From Bacillota bacterium (GTDB lineage Bacteria > Bacillota > UBA5301 > JAMCQP01): a stretch of DNA of 64,000 nucleotides. Location: assembly GCA_023381695.1 (NCBI GenBank), contig JAMCQP010000083.1, positions 92,677 to 156,676 of the forward strand. The letters run 5' to 3'. The notes below the pieces were generated by a model. It was not told the DNA's origin, searched no databases, and saw nothing but the letters and a program-made list of their open reading frames with translations. How positions within the stretch are numbered: the first letter of the stretch is position 1; the number at the start of each line of letters is the position of its first letter. Below are positions 1 through 8,870 of the stretch, piece after piece. Position numbers and translations under genes: made by a program.

Positions 1-224
1 TTTCGGTGCTTGCCCAGACGGCGGTGCTGGGCCTGACCCAGGTGCTGGGAGCGGCCGCTGCGGTGCGACAGGAGGACGGCTTGCTGGCGTGCCGCCTGCC
101 GGCGGAGATGAAGCCGGAGGACAGGCGGGGGGCGGATCTGATCCTGGAGACGATGCTGGCGGGCTTGAAGGATATCAGCGGGCAATACCCACGGCATGTG
201 GTCTTGTTGGAGAGTCACGAATAG
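1..224 (+). CDS. prp: Ribosomal-processing cysteine protease Prp, C-terminal part (5' cut by window edge)
   Basis: Partial gene; the reading frame is open from base 3 and ends at TAG 222-224. The visible part starts SVLAQTAVLGL, which matches the conserved helix of Prp (YsxB/DUF464). The catalytic His and Cys lie upstream of the window and cannot be checked. Prp removes the N-terminal extension of ribosomal protein L27 in Firmicutes and relatives. The next gene is an L27 with exactly such an extension, in the usual rplU-prp-rpmA order, which supports the call. Confidence 0.85.
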   Translation, partial: SVLAQTAVLGLTQVLGAAAAVRQEDGLLACRLPAEMKPEDRRGADLILETMLAGLKDISGQYPRHVVLLESHE

Positions 225-280
225 TTCCCCATGAGAGAGACTTTTCACGGGGAACGAGTTAAGAAAGCGAGGTGGACGGA

Positions 281-580
281 ATGTTCCGGATCGACCTTCA
301 ATTATTTGCTCATAAGAAGGGGGTCGGCAGTTCCCGCAACGGCCGCGACAGCCAGGCCCAGCGGCTTGGCCTCAAAAGGCACGACGGGCAGTTTGTGACG
401 GCTGGCAGCATCCTGGTGCGCCAGCGGGGGACCAGGTTTCGCCCCGGCGCCAATGTCGGCCTCGGGAAGGACGACACGCTCTTTGCCATGATTGACGGGT
501 ATGTGAGTTACGAGAGGAAGGGCAAGGAAGCCAAGCAGGTAAGTGTAAATTCCCGGAAGGAAGAGGCGGTTACCGCCTGA
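281..580 (+). CDS. rpmA: 50S ribosomal protein L27 with Prp-cleaved extension
   Basis: 99 aa. The N-terminus [14 protein letters not shown] contains the Firmicutes-type extension that Prp cuts after the Phe of LQLF, leaving AHKKG as mature N-terminus. The body ([18 protein letters not shown] and the [11 protein letters not shown] loop) is standard L27. A GTG lies in frame at 272, but ATG 281 has GAGGTG at 269-274 with good spacing and gives the normal extension, so I chose it. In most Firmicutes obg follows rpmA; here a dsr cluster follows instead. Confidence 0.97.
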   Translation: MFRIDLQLFAHKKGVGSSRNGRDSQAQRLGLKRHDGQFVTAGSILVRQRGTRFRPGANVGLGKDDTLFAMIDGYVSYERKGKEAKQVSVNSRKEEAVTA

Positions 581-627
581 CAAGGGTCCCGTGGAAAGGT
601 TGTTCTCGCGAAGATTTGAAATGCATC

Positions 628-656
628 TTGCATCACCGCGGGGTTTTTGTTATAAT
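628..656 (+). promoter_or_regulatory. Candidate sigma-A promoter of the dsr cluster
   Basis: A perfect -10 TATAAT (651-656) lies 17 bases after TTGCAT (628-633), which keeps the TTG of the -35 consensus but is weak otherwise. It sits in the 245-base gap between rpmA and the first gene of the dsr cluster and would give a leader of about 165 bases. No other promoter-like pair is evident before dsrMKJOP. Confidence 0.55.
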
Positions 657-716
657 CATCTTGAGATGTAATATTGTTCCAGTTAAGGGGAAAGGCAACC
701 TGTAAAGGTCGGATTT

Positions 717-805
717 CCATACCATTCCATACCATAGGTGGGATTTGTTTGTATCCCGGAGGCGTTCAGCCCGGAGGTATCTCCTGGCAGGGCGCCTTTT
801 CTTAT
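717..805 (+). promoter_or_regulatory. Structured 5' leader of the dsr cluster, attenuator-like hairpin
   Basis: The leader holds CCATACCATT/CCATACCATA in tandem (717-736) and the octamer CCCGGAGG twice (755-762 and 770-777). An outer stem AGGCG 760-764 / CGCCT 793-797 encloses an inner stem CCGGAG 771-776 / CTCC(T)GG 781-787. The outer stem runs straight into TTTTCTTATT, as in an intrinsic terminator. This could be a transcription attenuator controlling the dsr genes. I do not recognise it as a known riboswitch class. Confidence 0.4.
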
Positions 806-825
806 TGTCCGGGGGGGGCACCGGC

Positions 826-1341
826 ATGAACCTGGCGGATCTTCTAACAAAAAAACAGGCGGTAATCCTGGAGAGATGGTTCCAGTGGTTTCTGGAGACG
901 TATCCCGCGGAAACAGCCAGGTTTATGCGCGAGGAGAAGAACCGGTTTGCCAATCCGGTGGGATCTTCCGTCTACCAGGGAATAGAGGGCCTGTGCCAGG
1001 AACTCCTTCAGGGGATGGAACTGGACAGGGTGTATCCCCTCCTCGATCCCATCGTCAGGATCAGGGCTGTCCAGGATTTCCCCCCCTCCCGGGCGGTCGC
1101 TTTTATCTTTGCCTTGAAGAAAGTGATCTTCGAGGAACTGGAGAGTGAAATCCGGGGTGGCCAGATCTCCGTGGAAGAGTTGTTGGAGTTGGAGTCCAGG
1201 ATAGATAATCTGGCGCTCCTCTCCTTTGACATCTACACGCAATGCCGGGAGAAGGTTTCCCAGATCAGAGTTGAGGAGATAAAAAGAAGGTCAGAGAGGC
1301 TTTTGCAAAGGGCAAATCTGGTTGTCGATCCGTCGGAGTAG
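826..1341 (+). CDS. RsbRD N-terminal domain sensor protein
   Basis: 171 aa, soluble and all-helical. The pattern LADLLTKKQAVILERWFQWF and the ERW/TYP segment match the RsbT co-antagonist RsbRD N-terminal domain (PF14361), known from stressosome proteins and often found alone beside dsrMKJOP in sulfate reducers. There is no STAS domain. ATG 826 follows a G-rich site (811-818); an in-frame codon at 745 would start inside the leader hairpin and is unlikely. It is the first gene after the candidate promoter and ends 32 bases before dsrM, so it may sense redox or sulfur state for this operon, which is inference. Confidence 0.75.
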   Translation: MNLADLLTKKQAVILERWFQWFLETYPAETARFMREEKNRFANPVGSSVYQGIEGLCQELLQGMELDRVYPLLDPIVRIRAVQDFPPSRAVAFIFALKKVIFEELESEIRGGQISVEELLELESRIDNLALLSFDIYTQCREKVSQIRVEEIKRRSERLLQRANLVVDPSE

Positions 1342-1373
1342 AAATCGCGGCAAAAGATGTGGAGGGATGAGGC

Positions 1374-2306
1374 TTGTCCTTCTTTTTCGGGGTGGTTGTA
1401 CCTTACGCGGCTCTGATTACGTTCTTCGCCGGCCTGGTCTATCGCGTGGTGAAGTGGGCGCGCGCTCCCGTGCCGTTTCGCATCCCCACGACCTGTGGCC
1501 AGCAGAAGTCTTTGCCGTGGATCAAGGCCAGTAAATTTGACAATCCTTCCAGCACAGCTGGTGTGGTGGGAAGGATCGCTCTGGAAGCGCTTCTTTTCCG
1601 TTCCCTGTTCAGGAACACCAGGGCCGAGAAGGTCTCTTGGCAAGGAGGCCCGAAACTGGCCTATCGCTGGGAAAAATGGCTCTGGCTGGCGGCGTTGTCC
1701 TTTCACTGGTCCTTCCTGATCATCTTCCTCAGGCATCTGCGCTTTTTCACCGCGCCCGTGCCTTCTCTGATCCGCCTGATTGACGGCGTCGACGGGTTTT
1801 TGCGGGTCGGGGCGCAGGGGCTCTTTATTACGGATGTCTTGATCCTGGTGGCCGTCACCTACCTTTTCCTGAGAAGAGTGGTTCTGCCTCAAGTGCGGTA
1901 CATATCCCTTCCCTCCGACTACTTTCCGCCCTTGTTGATCCTTTCTCTGGCCCTTTCCGGGGTTCTGATGCGGTATTTCTTCAGGGTGGATGTGACCGCC
2001 GTTAAAGAGCTGGCCATGGGACTGGTTACCTTCCATCCAAAGGTGCCGGAGGGGATCGGCGTTCTCTTTTATATCCATTTGTTTCTCGTCGGCAGCCTGT
2101 TTGCCTGCTTTCCTTTCAGCAAGCTGGTGCACATGGCGGGGATCTTCCTTACCCCGACCAGAAACCTGCCCAACGACAGCCGGGCTAACCGGCATATCGA
2201 TCCCTGGGATTACCCGGTGAAGATCCATCCGTATGAGATGTACGAGCAGGAATTCGGCAAGAAGATGGCGGAAGCCGGATTGCCCGTCGAAAAGAGGTGG
2301 ATGTAG
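1374..2306 (+). CDS. dsrM: DsrM, cytochrome b subunit of the DsrMKJOP complex
   Basis: 310 aa, about five or six membrane helices with the NarI-like (nitrate reductase gamma) fold. In DsrMKJOP this subunit carries b hemes and exchanges electrons with menaquinone; DsrK on the cytoplasmic side then reduces the DsrC trisulfide. TTG 1374 is the start because GGAGGG lies at 1361-1366 with 7-base spacing. The C-terminal soluble tail (RNLPNDSRANRHIDPWDYPV) is typical of the long form of DsrM found in dsrMKJOP operons. It overlaps the upstream edge of dsrK by spacing of 2 bases. Confidence 0.93.
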   Translation: MSFFFGVVVPYAALITFFAGLVYRVVKWARAPVPFRIPTTCGQQKSLPWIKASKFDNPSSTAGVVGRIALEALLFRSLFRNTRAEKVSWQGGPKLAYRWEKWLWLAALSFHWSFLIIFLRHLRFFTAPVPSLIRLIDGVDGFLRVGAQGLFITDVLILVAVTYLFLRRVVLPQVRYISLPSDYFPPLLILSLALSGVLMRYFFRVDVTAVKELAMGLVTFHPKVPEGIGVLFYIHLFLVGSLFACFPFSKLVHMAGIFLTPTRNLPNDSRANRHIDPWDYPVKIHPYEMYEQEFGKKMAEAGLPVEKRWM

Positions 2307-2308
2307 GG

Positions 2309-3925
2309 ATGGCGTCGCTTCCGAAACCGGATGAACTGGCGGGAATCAATTACAACCCCCCGCGCACCGGGTGGAGGGATACGCCTGTGGAGTTCAGGCG
2401 GGGCACCTATTGCTATGGCGCCAAGCCCAAAAACCTGGAAGCCGTCGGGCTTCCCAACCCCAGGGACTGGTCGCCGGAAGATCAGGACTGGAAGCTGCCG
2501 GAAAACTGGAAGGAGATCATCCTGGAAGGGCTCAGAGAACGTCTGGGCAGGTTTCGTTCGTTGCAGATCTTTATGGATGCCTGTGTGCGTTGTGGGGCCT
2601 GCGCCGACAAATGCCACTTCTTCATCGGGTCGGGAGACCCCAGAAATATGCCCGTTCTGCGGGCCGAGCTTCTCAGGTCGGTATATCGCCGGGATTTCAC
2701 CACCGCGGGAAAGATCTTCGGCAAGCTGGCCGGGGCACGGGATCTCACGGAGGAAGTGCTGAAGGAGTGGTACTACTACTTCTTTCAATGCACCGAATGC
2801 CGCCGCTGTTCGGTCTTCTGCCCATTCGGCATCGATACGGCGGAGATCACGATCCTCGCCAGGGAGCTGCTCAACCTGGTGGGTTGCAATATCGACTGGA
2901 TCGCCGCTCCCGTGGCCAATTGCTACCGGACGGGGAACCACCTCGGCATCCAGCCCCACGCTTTCAAGGACATGATCGATTTTTGCACGGAAGACATTGA
3001 GAAGGTGACCGGCGTTAAAGTCGAGCCCACCTTCAACCGGAAGGGCGCCGAAGTCCTTTTTATCACCCCTTCCGGGGATGTCTTCGCGGATCCGGGCACC
3101 TACACCCTGATGGGATACCTGATGCTCTTTCACGAGATCGGACTGGACTACACTTTCAGCACCTACGCCTCCGACGGTGGAAACTTCGGCCTCTTCACCT
3201 CCCATGAGATGATGAAAAGGCTCAACGCCAAGATGTACGCCGAGGCCGGAAGGCTGGGGGTAAAATGGATCCTGGGTGGCGAGTGCGGCCATATGTGGCG
3301 GGTTATTCACCAGTACATGGGCACCATGAACGGTCCCGCGGATTTCCTGGAGGAGCCGGTTTCCCCGATCACCGGCACCAGGTTCGAGCACGCCCGATCC
3401 ACGAAGATGATCCATATCGCGGAGTTTACGGCGGATCTGATCCGGCACAACAAAGTGAAGCTGGACCCCGGCCGGAACAATCACCTGAAAGTCACCTTTC
3501 ACGACCCCCGCAACACCTCCAGAGCCATGGGGCTCTTCGAAGAGCCGCGGTATGTCCTGCGTAGTGTCTGTAATCACTTTCGCGAGATGCCGGAGAATAC
3601 CATCCGGGAGCAGACATTCTGCTGCGGCAGCGGGGCCGGCCTGAACACGGACGAATACCTGGAGATGAGGTTGCGTGGGGGCTTTCCCAGGGCCAACGCG
3701 GTCAGGTACGTTCACGAGAAGTACGGGGTGAACACGGTGGCCTGTGTTTGCGCGATTGACAGGGCCGTGCTGCCTACCCTGATGGACTACTGGGTTCCCG
3801 GGGTAGGGGTCGCCGGTTTGCACGAACTGGTGGGAAACGCCCTGGTGATGCAAGGAGAAAACGATCGGACGACGGATCTGCGCGGCAACCCCTTGCACGG
3901 AAGGGAGGAAGGGGAGGATGTATAA
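2309..3925 (+). CDS. dsrK: DsrK, iron-sulfur (HdrD-like) subunit of DsrMKJOP
   Basis: 538 aa. Two ferredoxin-type clusters are visible: C92-C95-C98-C102 (CVRCGACADKC) and C161-C164-C167-C171 (CTECRRCSVFC). The C-terminal half is the CCG domain of heterodisulfide reductase type (TFCCGSGAG, later CVCAIDR). DsrK is the site where DsrC trisulfide is thought to be reduced. One oddity: the segment that reads HDSC in the second copy (dsrK2) reads HDPR here (Arg401, codon CGC 3509-3511). ATG 2309 with AGGTGG upstream is preferred over GTG 2297. The gene overlaps dsrJ by 8 bases. Confidence 0.95.
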   Translation: MASLPKPDELAGINYNPPRTGWRDTPVEFRRGTYCYGAKPKNLEAVGLPNPRDWSPEDQDWKLPENWKEIILEGLRERLGRFRSLQIFMDACVRCGACADKCHFFIGSGDPRNMPVLRAELLRSVYRRDFTTAGKIFGKLAGARDLTEEVLKEWYYYFFQCTECRRCSVFCPFGIDTAEITILARELLNLVGCNIDWIAAPVANCYRTGNHLGIQPHAFKDMIDFCTEDIEKVTGVKVEPTFNRKGAEVLFITPSGDVFADPGTYTLMGYLMLFHEIGLDYTFSTYASDGGNFGLFTSHEMMKRLNAKMYAEAGRLGVKWILGGECGHMWRVIHQYMGTMNGPADFLEEPVSPITGTRFEHARSTKMIHIAEFTADLIRHNKVKLDPGRNNHLKVTFHDPRNTSRAMGLFEEPRYVLRSVCNHFREMPENTIREQTFCCGSGAGLNTDEYLEMRLRGGFPRANAVRYVHEKYGVNTVACVCAIDRAVLPTLMDYWVPGVGVAGLHELVGNALVMQGENDRTTDLRGNPLHGREEGEDV

Positions 3926-4316
3926 CGCGCGCCCCGTAATCATCGGCCTGGCCGTCTTCATCGGGTTGACGACTTTCCCGATCTGGCGTGCCCTGGAAAA
4001 AGCCGCGCCCGCGCCGGAGCCAGAGCTTGACACGCCGGCCATCCAGCAAATGCCGGAAAAGTTGTGCGTGGAGGCCACGCCGACCATGCGGGCCCGCCAT
4101 ATGCAACTTCTCGGCGACTGGCGCGCCGGAGTTGTCAGGGACGGCCGCACCGTCTATGCCGGCCAGGCCGGAAAGAAGTATGAGATGAGCCTTCAGAAGA
4201 CTTGCCTGAAATGCCATGCGAACAAGGACAAGTTTTGCGATCAATGCCATGACTATGCGGGAGTGCAGCCGGACTGCTGGACCTGCCACATTGCTCCGGG
4301 GGAGAATAAGCCATGA
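3918..4316 (+). CDS. dsrJ: DsrJ, triheme cytochrome c of DsrMKJOP
   Basis: 132 aa with an uncleaved N-terminal membrane anchor (residues 6-22) and three CXXCH heme sites: CLKCH 96-100, CDQCH 107-111 and CWTCH 120-124. Cys50 in the segment EKLCVEATPTMRARHM corresponds to the conserved cysteine known as an unusual distal heme ligand in DsrJ. The protein would face the exoplasmic side. Start ATG 3918 overlaps dsrK; the stop overlaps dsrO by 4 bases, indicating translational coupling. Confidence 0.95.
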   Translation: MYNARPVIIGLAVFIGLTTFPIWRALEKAAPAPEPELDTPAIQQMPEKLCVEATPTMRARHMQLLGDWRAGVVRDGRTVYAGQAGKKYEMSLQKTCLKCHANKDKFCDQCHDYAGVQPDCWTCHIAPGENKP

Positions 4317-5092
4317 AGATCAGCAGGAGAAGCTTTTTGAAGATGGGTGGAACTTTCGCCCTGGGGTTCACAGCCCTGCCGGGGTTGAAGGCGTTTGCGG
4401 CAAGCGGCCTGCTTAAGGCTTCGCCGGATCCGAAAGCCCTGGCGGGCAAAAAATGGGCCATGGCCATCAATATGAAGGTCTGCCGGGAGAAGGGGCCGGA
4501 AGGCTGCAAAGAGTGTGTCGTCGCCTGCCACCAGGTGCACAACGTGCCCGACATCGGCAACCCCAAGGAAGAGGTCAAGTGGATCTGGAAGGAGCCTTTT
4601 GCCAACGCATTTCCAGGGCAGGAACACGAGTACCTGGAGGAGACGGTGAAAGGCCAGCCTTTTCTCGTCCTCTGCAACCATTGCGACAACCCCCCCTGCG
4701 TGAGGGTGTGCCCGACGCAGGCGACGTTTAAGCGCAAAGACGGGATCGTCGTGATGGACGACCACCGGTGCATCGGCTGCCGGTTCTGCATGGCCGCCTG
4801 CCCGTTCGGGGCAAGGAGCTTTAATTTCCGGGATCCCCGGCCCTATATCCCGAAGTTGAACCGGGAGTTTCCCACCAGGGAGAAAGGGGTCGTGGAAAAG
4901 TGCAATTTCTGCGTGGAAAGGCTCGCCGCCGGCCTGTCACCGGCGTGCGTGGAAGCGTGCCGCCACGGGGCGCTGGTCTTCGGCGACCTTGAGGATCCCA
5001 ATGCGGGGATACGGGACGTGCTGAGCTCACGTTTCACGATCCGGCGCAAACCCGAACTTGGGACCCGGCCCAAGGTTTATTATGTGGTGTGA
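4313..5092 (+). CDS. dsrO: DsrO, Tat-exported four-cluster ferredoxin subunit of DsrMKJOP
   Basis: 259 aa. The N-terminus SRRSFLKMGG is a twin-arginine signal. Four [4Fe-4S] binding groups are visible (CKECVVAC, CNHCDNPPCVRVCP, CIGCRFCMAACP, CNFCVERL with CVEAC), the arrangement of NrfC/TtrB-type electron-transfer subunits. With DsrJ and DsrP it forms the exoplasmic part of the complex. It overlaps dsrJ and dsrP by a few bases. Confidence 0.95.
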   Translation: MKISRRSFLKMGGTFALGFTALPGLKAFAASGLLKASPDPKALAGKKWAMAINMKVCREKGPEGCKECVVACHQVHNVPDIGNPKEEVKWIWKEPFANAFPGQEHEYLEETVKGQPFLVLCNHCDNPPCVRVCPTQATFKRKDGIVVMDDHRCIGCRFCMAACPFGARSFNFRDPRPYIPKLNREFPTREKGVVEKCNFCVERLAAGLSPACVEACRHGALVFGDLEDPNAGIRDVLSSRFTIRRKPELGTRPKVYYVV

Positions 5093-5115
5093 GAAGCTCT
5101 GCGGGAGGGGTTGTG

Positions 5116-6309
5116 GTGCTTAAAAGGGCTCTCGGCGGAAGCCAGAGATACTGGAGCTGGATGTTTTTCCTGTTGGCGCTGGTGGGCACAGGGCTTGCCT
5201 GCTATATCCGGCAGCTTGATCGGGGCCTGGCCATCACCGGCATGAGCCGGGACGTTTCCTGGGGCCTCTATATCGGCCAGTTCACCTTCCTGGTGGGGGT
5301 GGCCGCCTCGGCGGTGATGGTGGTTTTGCCGTATTACGTGCACCATGTCAAGGAGTTTGGCGGAATTACCATCTTTGGCGAGTTTCTGGCCGTGGCCGCG
5401 GTGCTCATGTCCTTGCTCTTCGTCATCGTGGACCTCGGCAAGCCCATGCGCCTCCTGAACCTCCTGCTCTATCCGACGCCCGGCTCGATCATGTTCTGGG
5501 ACATGATCGTCCTGACCGGATATCTCCTGCTGAATATCGTGATCGGATGGAACGTGCTTGAATCGGAACGTGAAGCGGTGCCGCCCCCGAAGTGGGTCAA
5601 ACCGCTGATCTATCTTTCCGTTCCCTGGGCGGTCAGCATCCACACGGTCACGGCTTTTCTGTACGCCGGTCTCCCGGGCAGGCCGTACTGGCTCACCGCC
5701 ATCATGGCCGCCAGGTTTCTGGCCTCGGCGTTTGCTGCCGGCCCGGCGCTGCTCATCCTTTTGGGCCTGATCATCAGGAGGTCCAGCAACTTTGCGCCAG
5801 GCGGGGACGTGATCCAGAAGCTCGCCAGAATTGTTGCCTACGCGATGATCATCAGCGTCTTCTTCGTGGGTCTGGAATTCTTCACCGCTTTCTACAGCCA
5901 GGTGCCCGGGCACATGCAGAGTCTTGAGTACCTCTTCGCCGGCCTGGACGGGCACCGGAACCTGGTTCCTTTCATGTGGATCTCTGCGGTGCTGGCGGTT
6001 ACGGCGCTCGTCCTCCTGATCAATCCCGCCACGCGCGAGAACGAAAGGACCCTCCAGATAGCTTGCGCGGCCGTGTTCATCTCCCTGTGGCTTGAAAAGG
6101 GGCTCGGCCTGGTGGTGGGCGGTTTCATTCCCAGCGCGGTGGAAAGGGTGACCGACTATGCGCCGACCGTGCCCGAGCTGTTGATCGCCCTGGGAATCTG
6201 GGCTGCCGGTGGACTGTTGCTCACGATCCTTTACAAGATCGCCGTTTCCGTCAAGGAGGAAGAGCCCGGAATGGTGGAACTGGCGCAAAAACGAAGGGAA
6301 GTGGTGTAG
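5116..6309 (+). CDS. dsrP: DsrP, NrfD-family membrane subunit of DsrMKJOP
   Basis: About 397 aa with roughly ten membrane helices and NrfD/PsrC-type features such as GLYIGQFTFLVGVAASAVMV and DLGKPMRLLNLLLYPTPGS. DsrP is a quinone-interacting membrane subunit without hemes. GTG 5116 has GGAGG at 5104-5108 with 7-base spacing; GTG 5113 or GTG 5089 (overlapping the dsrO stop) are alternatives. The stop TAG shares its last base with the GTG of the ferredoxin gene. Confidence 0.92.
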   Translation: MLKRALGGSQRYWSWMFFLLALVGTGLACYIRQLDRGLAITGMSRDVSWGLYIGQFTFLVGVAASAVMVVLPYYVHHVKEFGGITIFGEFLAVAAVLMSLLFVIVDLGKPMRLLNLLLYPTPGSIMFWDMIVLTGYLLLNIVIGWNVLESEREAVPPPKWVKPLIYLSVPWAVSIHTVTAFLYAGLPGRPYWLTAIMAARFLASAFAAGPALLILLGLIIRRSSNFAPGGDVIQKLARIVAYAMIISVFFVGLEFFTAFYSQVPGHMQSLEYLFAGLDGHRNLVPFMWISAVLAVTALVLLINPATRENERTLQIACAAVFISLWLEKGLGLVVGGFIPSAVERVTDYAPTVPELLIALGIWAAGGLLLTILYKIAVSVKEEEPGMVELAQKRREVV

Positions 6310-6500
6310 TGTACCTGGTCGAGGTGAACCGTGAACTTTGCAGCGGTTGCGGGGAGTGCGTCGGCGCCTGCCCGGCGAAGCTCCTGGCTCTGGACGGCGA
6401 GAAGAAGAGTTTTGTGCAGGGAGATCCGGCGGAGTGCCTGGGATGTGAAAGCTGTACCATTCTCTGCACCAGGGGCGCCGTCAAGGTGACCGAGTATTGA
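6309..6500 (+). CDS. Small 2[4Fe-4S] ferredoxin
   Basis: 63 aa. Two cluster motifs: CSGCGECVGACP near the N-terminus and CLGCESCTILC in the second half. Neither is the strict CxxCxxCxxxCP pattern on both sides: the second lacks the final Pro and reads CTRGAV. GTG 6309 overlaps the dsrP stop. Position between dsrP and dsrA suggests it donates electrons to DsrAB or links DsrMKJOP to the soluble reductase; that is inference. Confidence 0.85.
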   Translation: MYLVEVNRELCSGCGECVGACPAKLLALDGEKKSFVQGDPAECLGCESCTILCTRGAVKVTEY

Positions 6501-6585
6501 CCGGGGTGAAAAAGGAGGTGAGGTGGCCACCGGCTCATACAGGAGCCAGTAATCGAGTTGAATCTTTACCGGAGGTGAGTAGGTT

Positions 6586-7791
6586 ATGGCAATCAACAAG
6601 CACGAGATGCCGGACTCGGAGACCCCACGTCTTGACGAATTGGAAAAGGGTCCCTGGCCAAGCTTTGTCACCGAGATGCGGGAGGCTGCCGGGAAGAAAC
6701 CGGCGGCCAGGGATCTGATGCGGCAACTGGAAAAATCGTATGGCGAGAAGGTTGGCCACTGGAAGCACGGCGGGATTGTGGGCGTTAAAGGATACGGGGG
6801 AGGGGTTATTGGCCGTTATTCGGATAGCCCCGAGGAGTTTCCCGGTGTTCGGGAATTTCATACTTTGCGTGTAAACCAGCCCAGCGGGTGGTTTTATACC
6901 AGCAAGGCCCTCCGGCAGCTCTGCGATGTCTGGGACAAGCACGGCTCCGGCCTTACCAACTTCCACGGGTCCACCGGGGACGTCATCCTTTTGGGCGCTC
7001 CCACGGGGAACCTCCAGGCTTGCTTTGATGATTTGAGCGACATCGGCTTCGACCTGGGCGGGTCGGGCGGGGACCTGCGTACGCCGAGCGCCTGCGTGGG
7101 CCCGGCGCGGTGCGAATTTGCCAACTTTGACACGCTGGACGCCTGCCAGAAGGTTACCATGGCCTTCCAGGATGAACTTCACCGCCCGCAGTGGCCGTAC
7201 AAGTTCAAGGTCAAGATTTCGGGCTGCCCCAACGACTGCGTGGCCGCCCAGGCGCGGGCCGATTTCTCCCTGATTGGCACCTGGCGGGATACCCTGCGCA
7301 TTGACCAGGAGGCGGTGAAAGCTTACGCCGCCCAGGGGATGGACATCCGCGGGGAGGTCTGCGACCACTGCCCCACCAGGGCCCTGTCCTGGGATGACGC
7401 CCAAAAGCAGCTCAATCTGGTGGCGGAGGACTGCGTCCGGTGCATGCATTGCATCAACAAGATGCCCAGGGCCATCCGGCCGGGGGTGCAAAAGGGAGCC
7501 ACGGTGCTCATCGGCGGCAAAGCCACCATCTTGCGGTCGGCCTTTCTTTCCTGGGTGCTGGTTCCCTTTATAAAGGTCGAGCCGCCGTACACGGAATTGC
7601 TTGACCTGTTGCGGCGCATCACCGACTGGTGGGCGGATAACGCCAAGAGCAGGGAGCGGATCGGCGAACTCATCTACCGCGTCGGCATGCGCACCTTCCT
7701 GGATGGCGTGGGCCTGCCGGCGGTGCCCCAGATGGTGAAGGAACCGCGGGCCAACCCGTATATCTTCTGGCGTTCCGAGGAGGTGAAATAG
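6586..7791 (+). CDS. dsrA: Dissimilatory sulfite reductase alpha subunit
   Basis: 401 aa. The siroheme-[4Fe-4S] ligands are seen as CVGPARC (C170, C176) and CPNDC (C214, C218). A ferredoxin domain follows with CDHCPT and [12 protein letters not shown]. This is the full-length DsrA fold. DsrAB reduces sulfite with six electrons and loads sulfur on DsrC. GGAGGTGAG lies just before ATG 6586. dsrB follows after one base. Whether the enzyme is of reductive type needs phylogeny; the dsrMKJOP context is neutral on this. Confidence 0.98.
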   Translation: MAINKHEMPDSETPRLDELEKGPWPSFVTEMREAAGKKPAARDLMRQLEKSYGEKVGHWKHGGIVGVKGYGGGVIGRYSDSPEEFPGVREFHTLRVNQPSGWFYTSKALRQLCDVWDKHGSGLTNFHGSTGDVILLGAPTGNLQACFDDLSDIGFDLGGSGGDLRTPSACVGPARCEFANFDTLDACQKVTMAFQDELHRPQWPYKFKVKISGCPNDCVAAQARADFSLIGTWRDTLRIDQEAVKAYAAQGMDIRGEVCDHCPTRALSWDDAQKQLNLVAEDCVRCMHCINKMPRAIRPGVQKGATVLIGGKATILRSAFLSWVLVPFIKVEPPYTELLDLLRRITDWWADNAKSRERIGELIYRVGMRTFLDGVGLPAVPQMVKEPRANPYIFWRSEEVK

Positions 7792-7792
7792 C

Positions 7793-8851
7793 ATGCCCAA
7801 ATTGGACTTCGGACCCCCTGACTTTCATGCCATGCTTCCCCCCGTCATCAAGCGCAACTACGGGCAATGGCGCTATCACGAAATCTTGAAACCGGGCTTG
7901 CTCAAACATGTGGCCGAAAGCGGTGAAGCTTTGTTTACCGTGCGCGCGGGCACGCCGCGGTTGCTGAACACCGATTCGGTGAGGCGCATCGCCGATCTGG
8001 CCGACAAGTACTGCGACGGCTACGTACGCTTCACCAGCCGGCATAACCTGGAGTTTCTCATAAGCGACGAGTCCAGGGTGGAGCCGTTGCTGGCGGAGCT
8101 GAAGAAGTTCAACATCCCGGTGGGCGGCACCGGCAACTCCATGAGCAGCATCGTGCACACCCAGGGCTGGATCCACTGCCACACCCCGGCCACGGACGCT
8201 TCCGGCGTGGTGAAGGCGGTCATGGATGAACTCTTTCAACACTATACCCACATGGACCTGCCGGCCAAGCTGAAGGTGGCCATGGCCTGCTGCCTGAACA
8301 TGTGCGGCGCCGTGCACTGCTCGGATATCGCCATACTGGGGGTGCATCGCACGCCGCCAAAGGTGGACCATGAGGCTCTGGCCAGGGGTTGCGAGGTGCC
8401 CACGGTGGTTGCCAGTTGTCCCACGGCGGCCCTCCGGCCGAATCCCAGGCTGAAGAGCGTGGACGTGGTGGAGGAACGCTGCATGTACTGCGGCAACTGT
8501 TTCACCATGTGCCCGGCCATGAAGATCATGGACGGAGAGCACGACGGCATCTCCATCTGGGTGGGCGGCAAGGTGGGCAACGCCCGCACGGCGCCCATGT
8601 TCTCCAAGCTGGCGATCCCCTTCCTGCCCAATAACCCGCCGCGCTGGCCGGAGGTGGTGGACGCGGTCAAAAACATCGTCGACGTCTGGGCCGCCCATGC
8701 CATAAAGGGCGAGCGCGTAGGGGAATGGATCAACCGGGTGGGCTGGGAACGGTTCTTTGAACTGACCGGCTTGCCGTTTACGGATAAGCATGTGGACGAC
8801 TTCATCTTCTCTGTTCCCTCCTTCCGTTCCAGCACCCAGTTCAAGTGGTAG
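7793..8851 (+). CDS. dsrB: Dissimilatory sulfite reductase beta subunit
   Basis: 352 aa, the usual DsrB length. The signature GTGNSMSSIVHTQGWIHCHT and the cluster region MACCLNMCGAVHCSDIAILG are present, followed by a ferredoxin domain (CMYCGNCFTMCPAM). All expected cysteines are seen. In many sulfate reducers dsrD follows; here the next gene is dsrC after a 122-base gap with a hairpin. Confidence 0.98.
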   Translation: MPKLDFGPPDFHAMLPPVIKRNYGQWRYHEILKPGLLKHVAESGEALFTVRAGTPRLLNTDSVRRIADLADKYCDGYVRFTSRHNLEFLISDESRVEPLLAELKKFNIPVGGTGNSMSSIVHTQGWIHCHTPATDASGVVKAVMDELFQHYTHMDLPAKLKVAMACCLNMCGAVHCSDIAILGVHRTPPKVDHEALARGCEVPTVVASCPTAALRPNPRLKSVDVVEERCMYCGNCFTMCPAMKIMDGEHDGISIWVGGKVGNARTAPMFSKLAIPFLPNNPPRWPEVVDAVKNIVDVWAAHAIKGERVGEWINRVGWERFFELTGLPFTDKHVDDFIFSVPSFRSSTQFKW

Positions 8852-8870
8852 GGCAAAAGAGCGGCGTTTT

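Noticed and set aside
2210..4150. 646-codon open frame on the minus strand opposite dsrK and dsrJ
   Set aside because: It mirrors dsrMKJ codon positions in G+C-rich DNA, has no recognisable domain and no ribosome-binding site; dsrK is certain on the plus strand.
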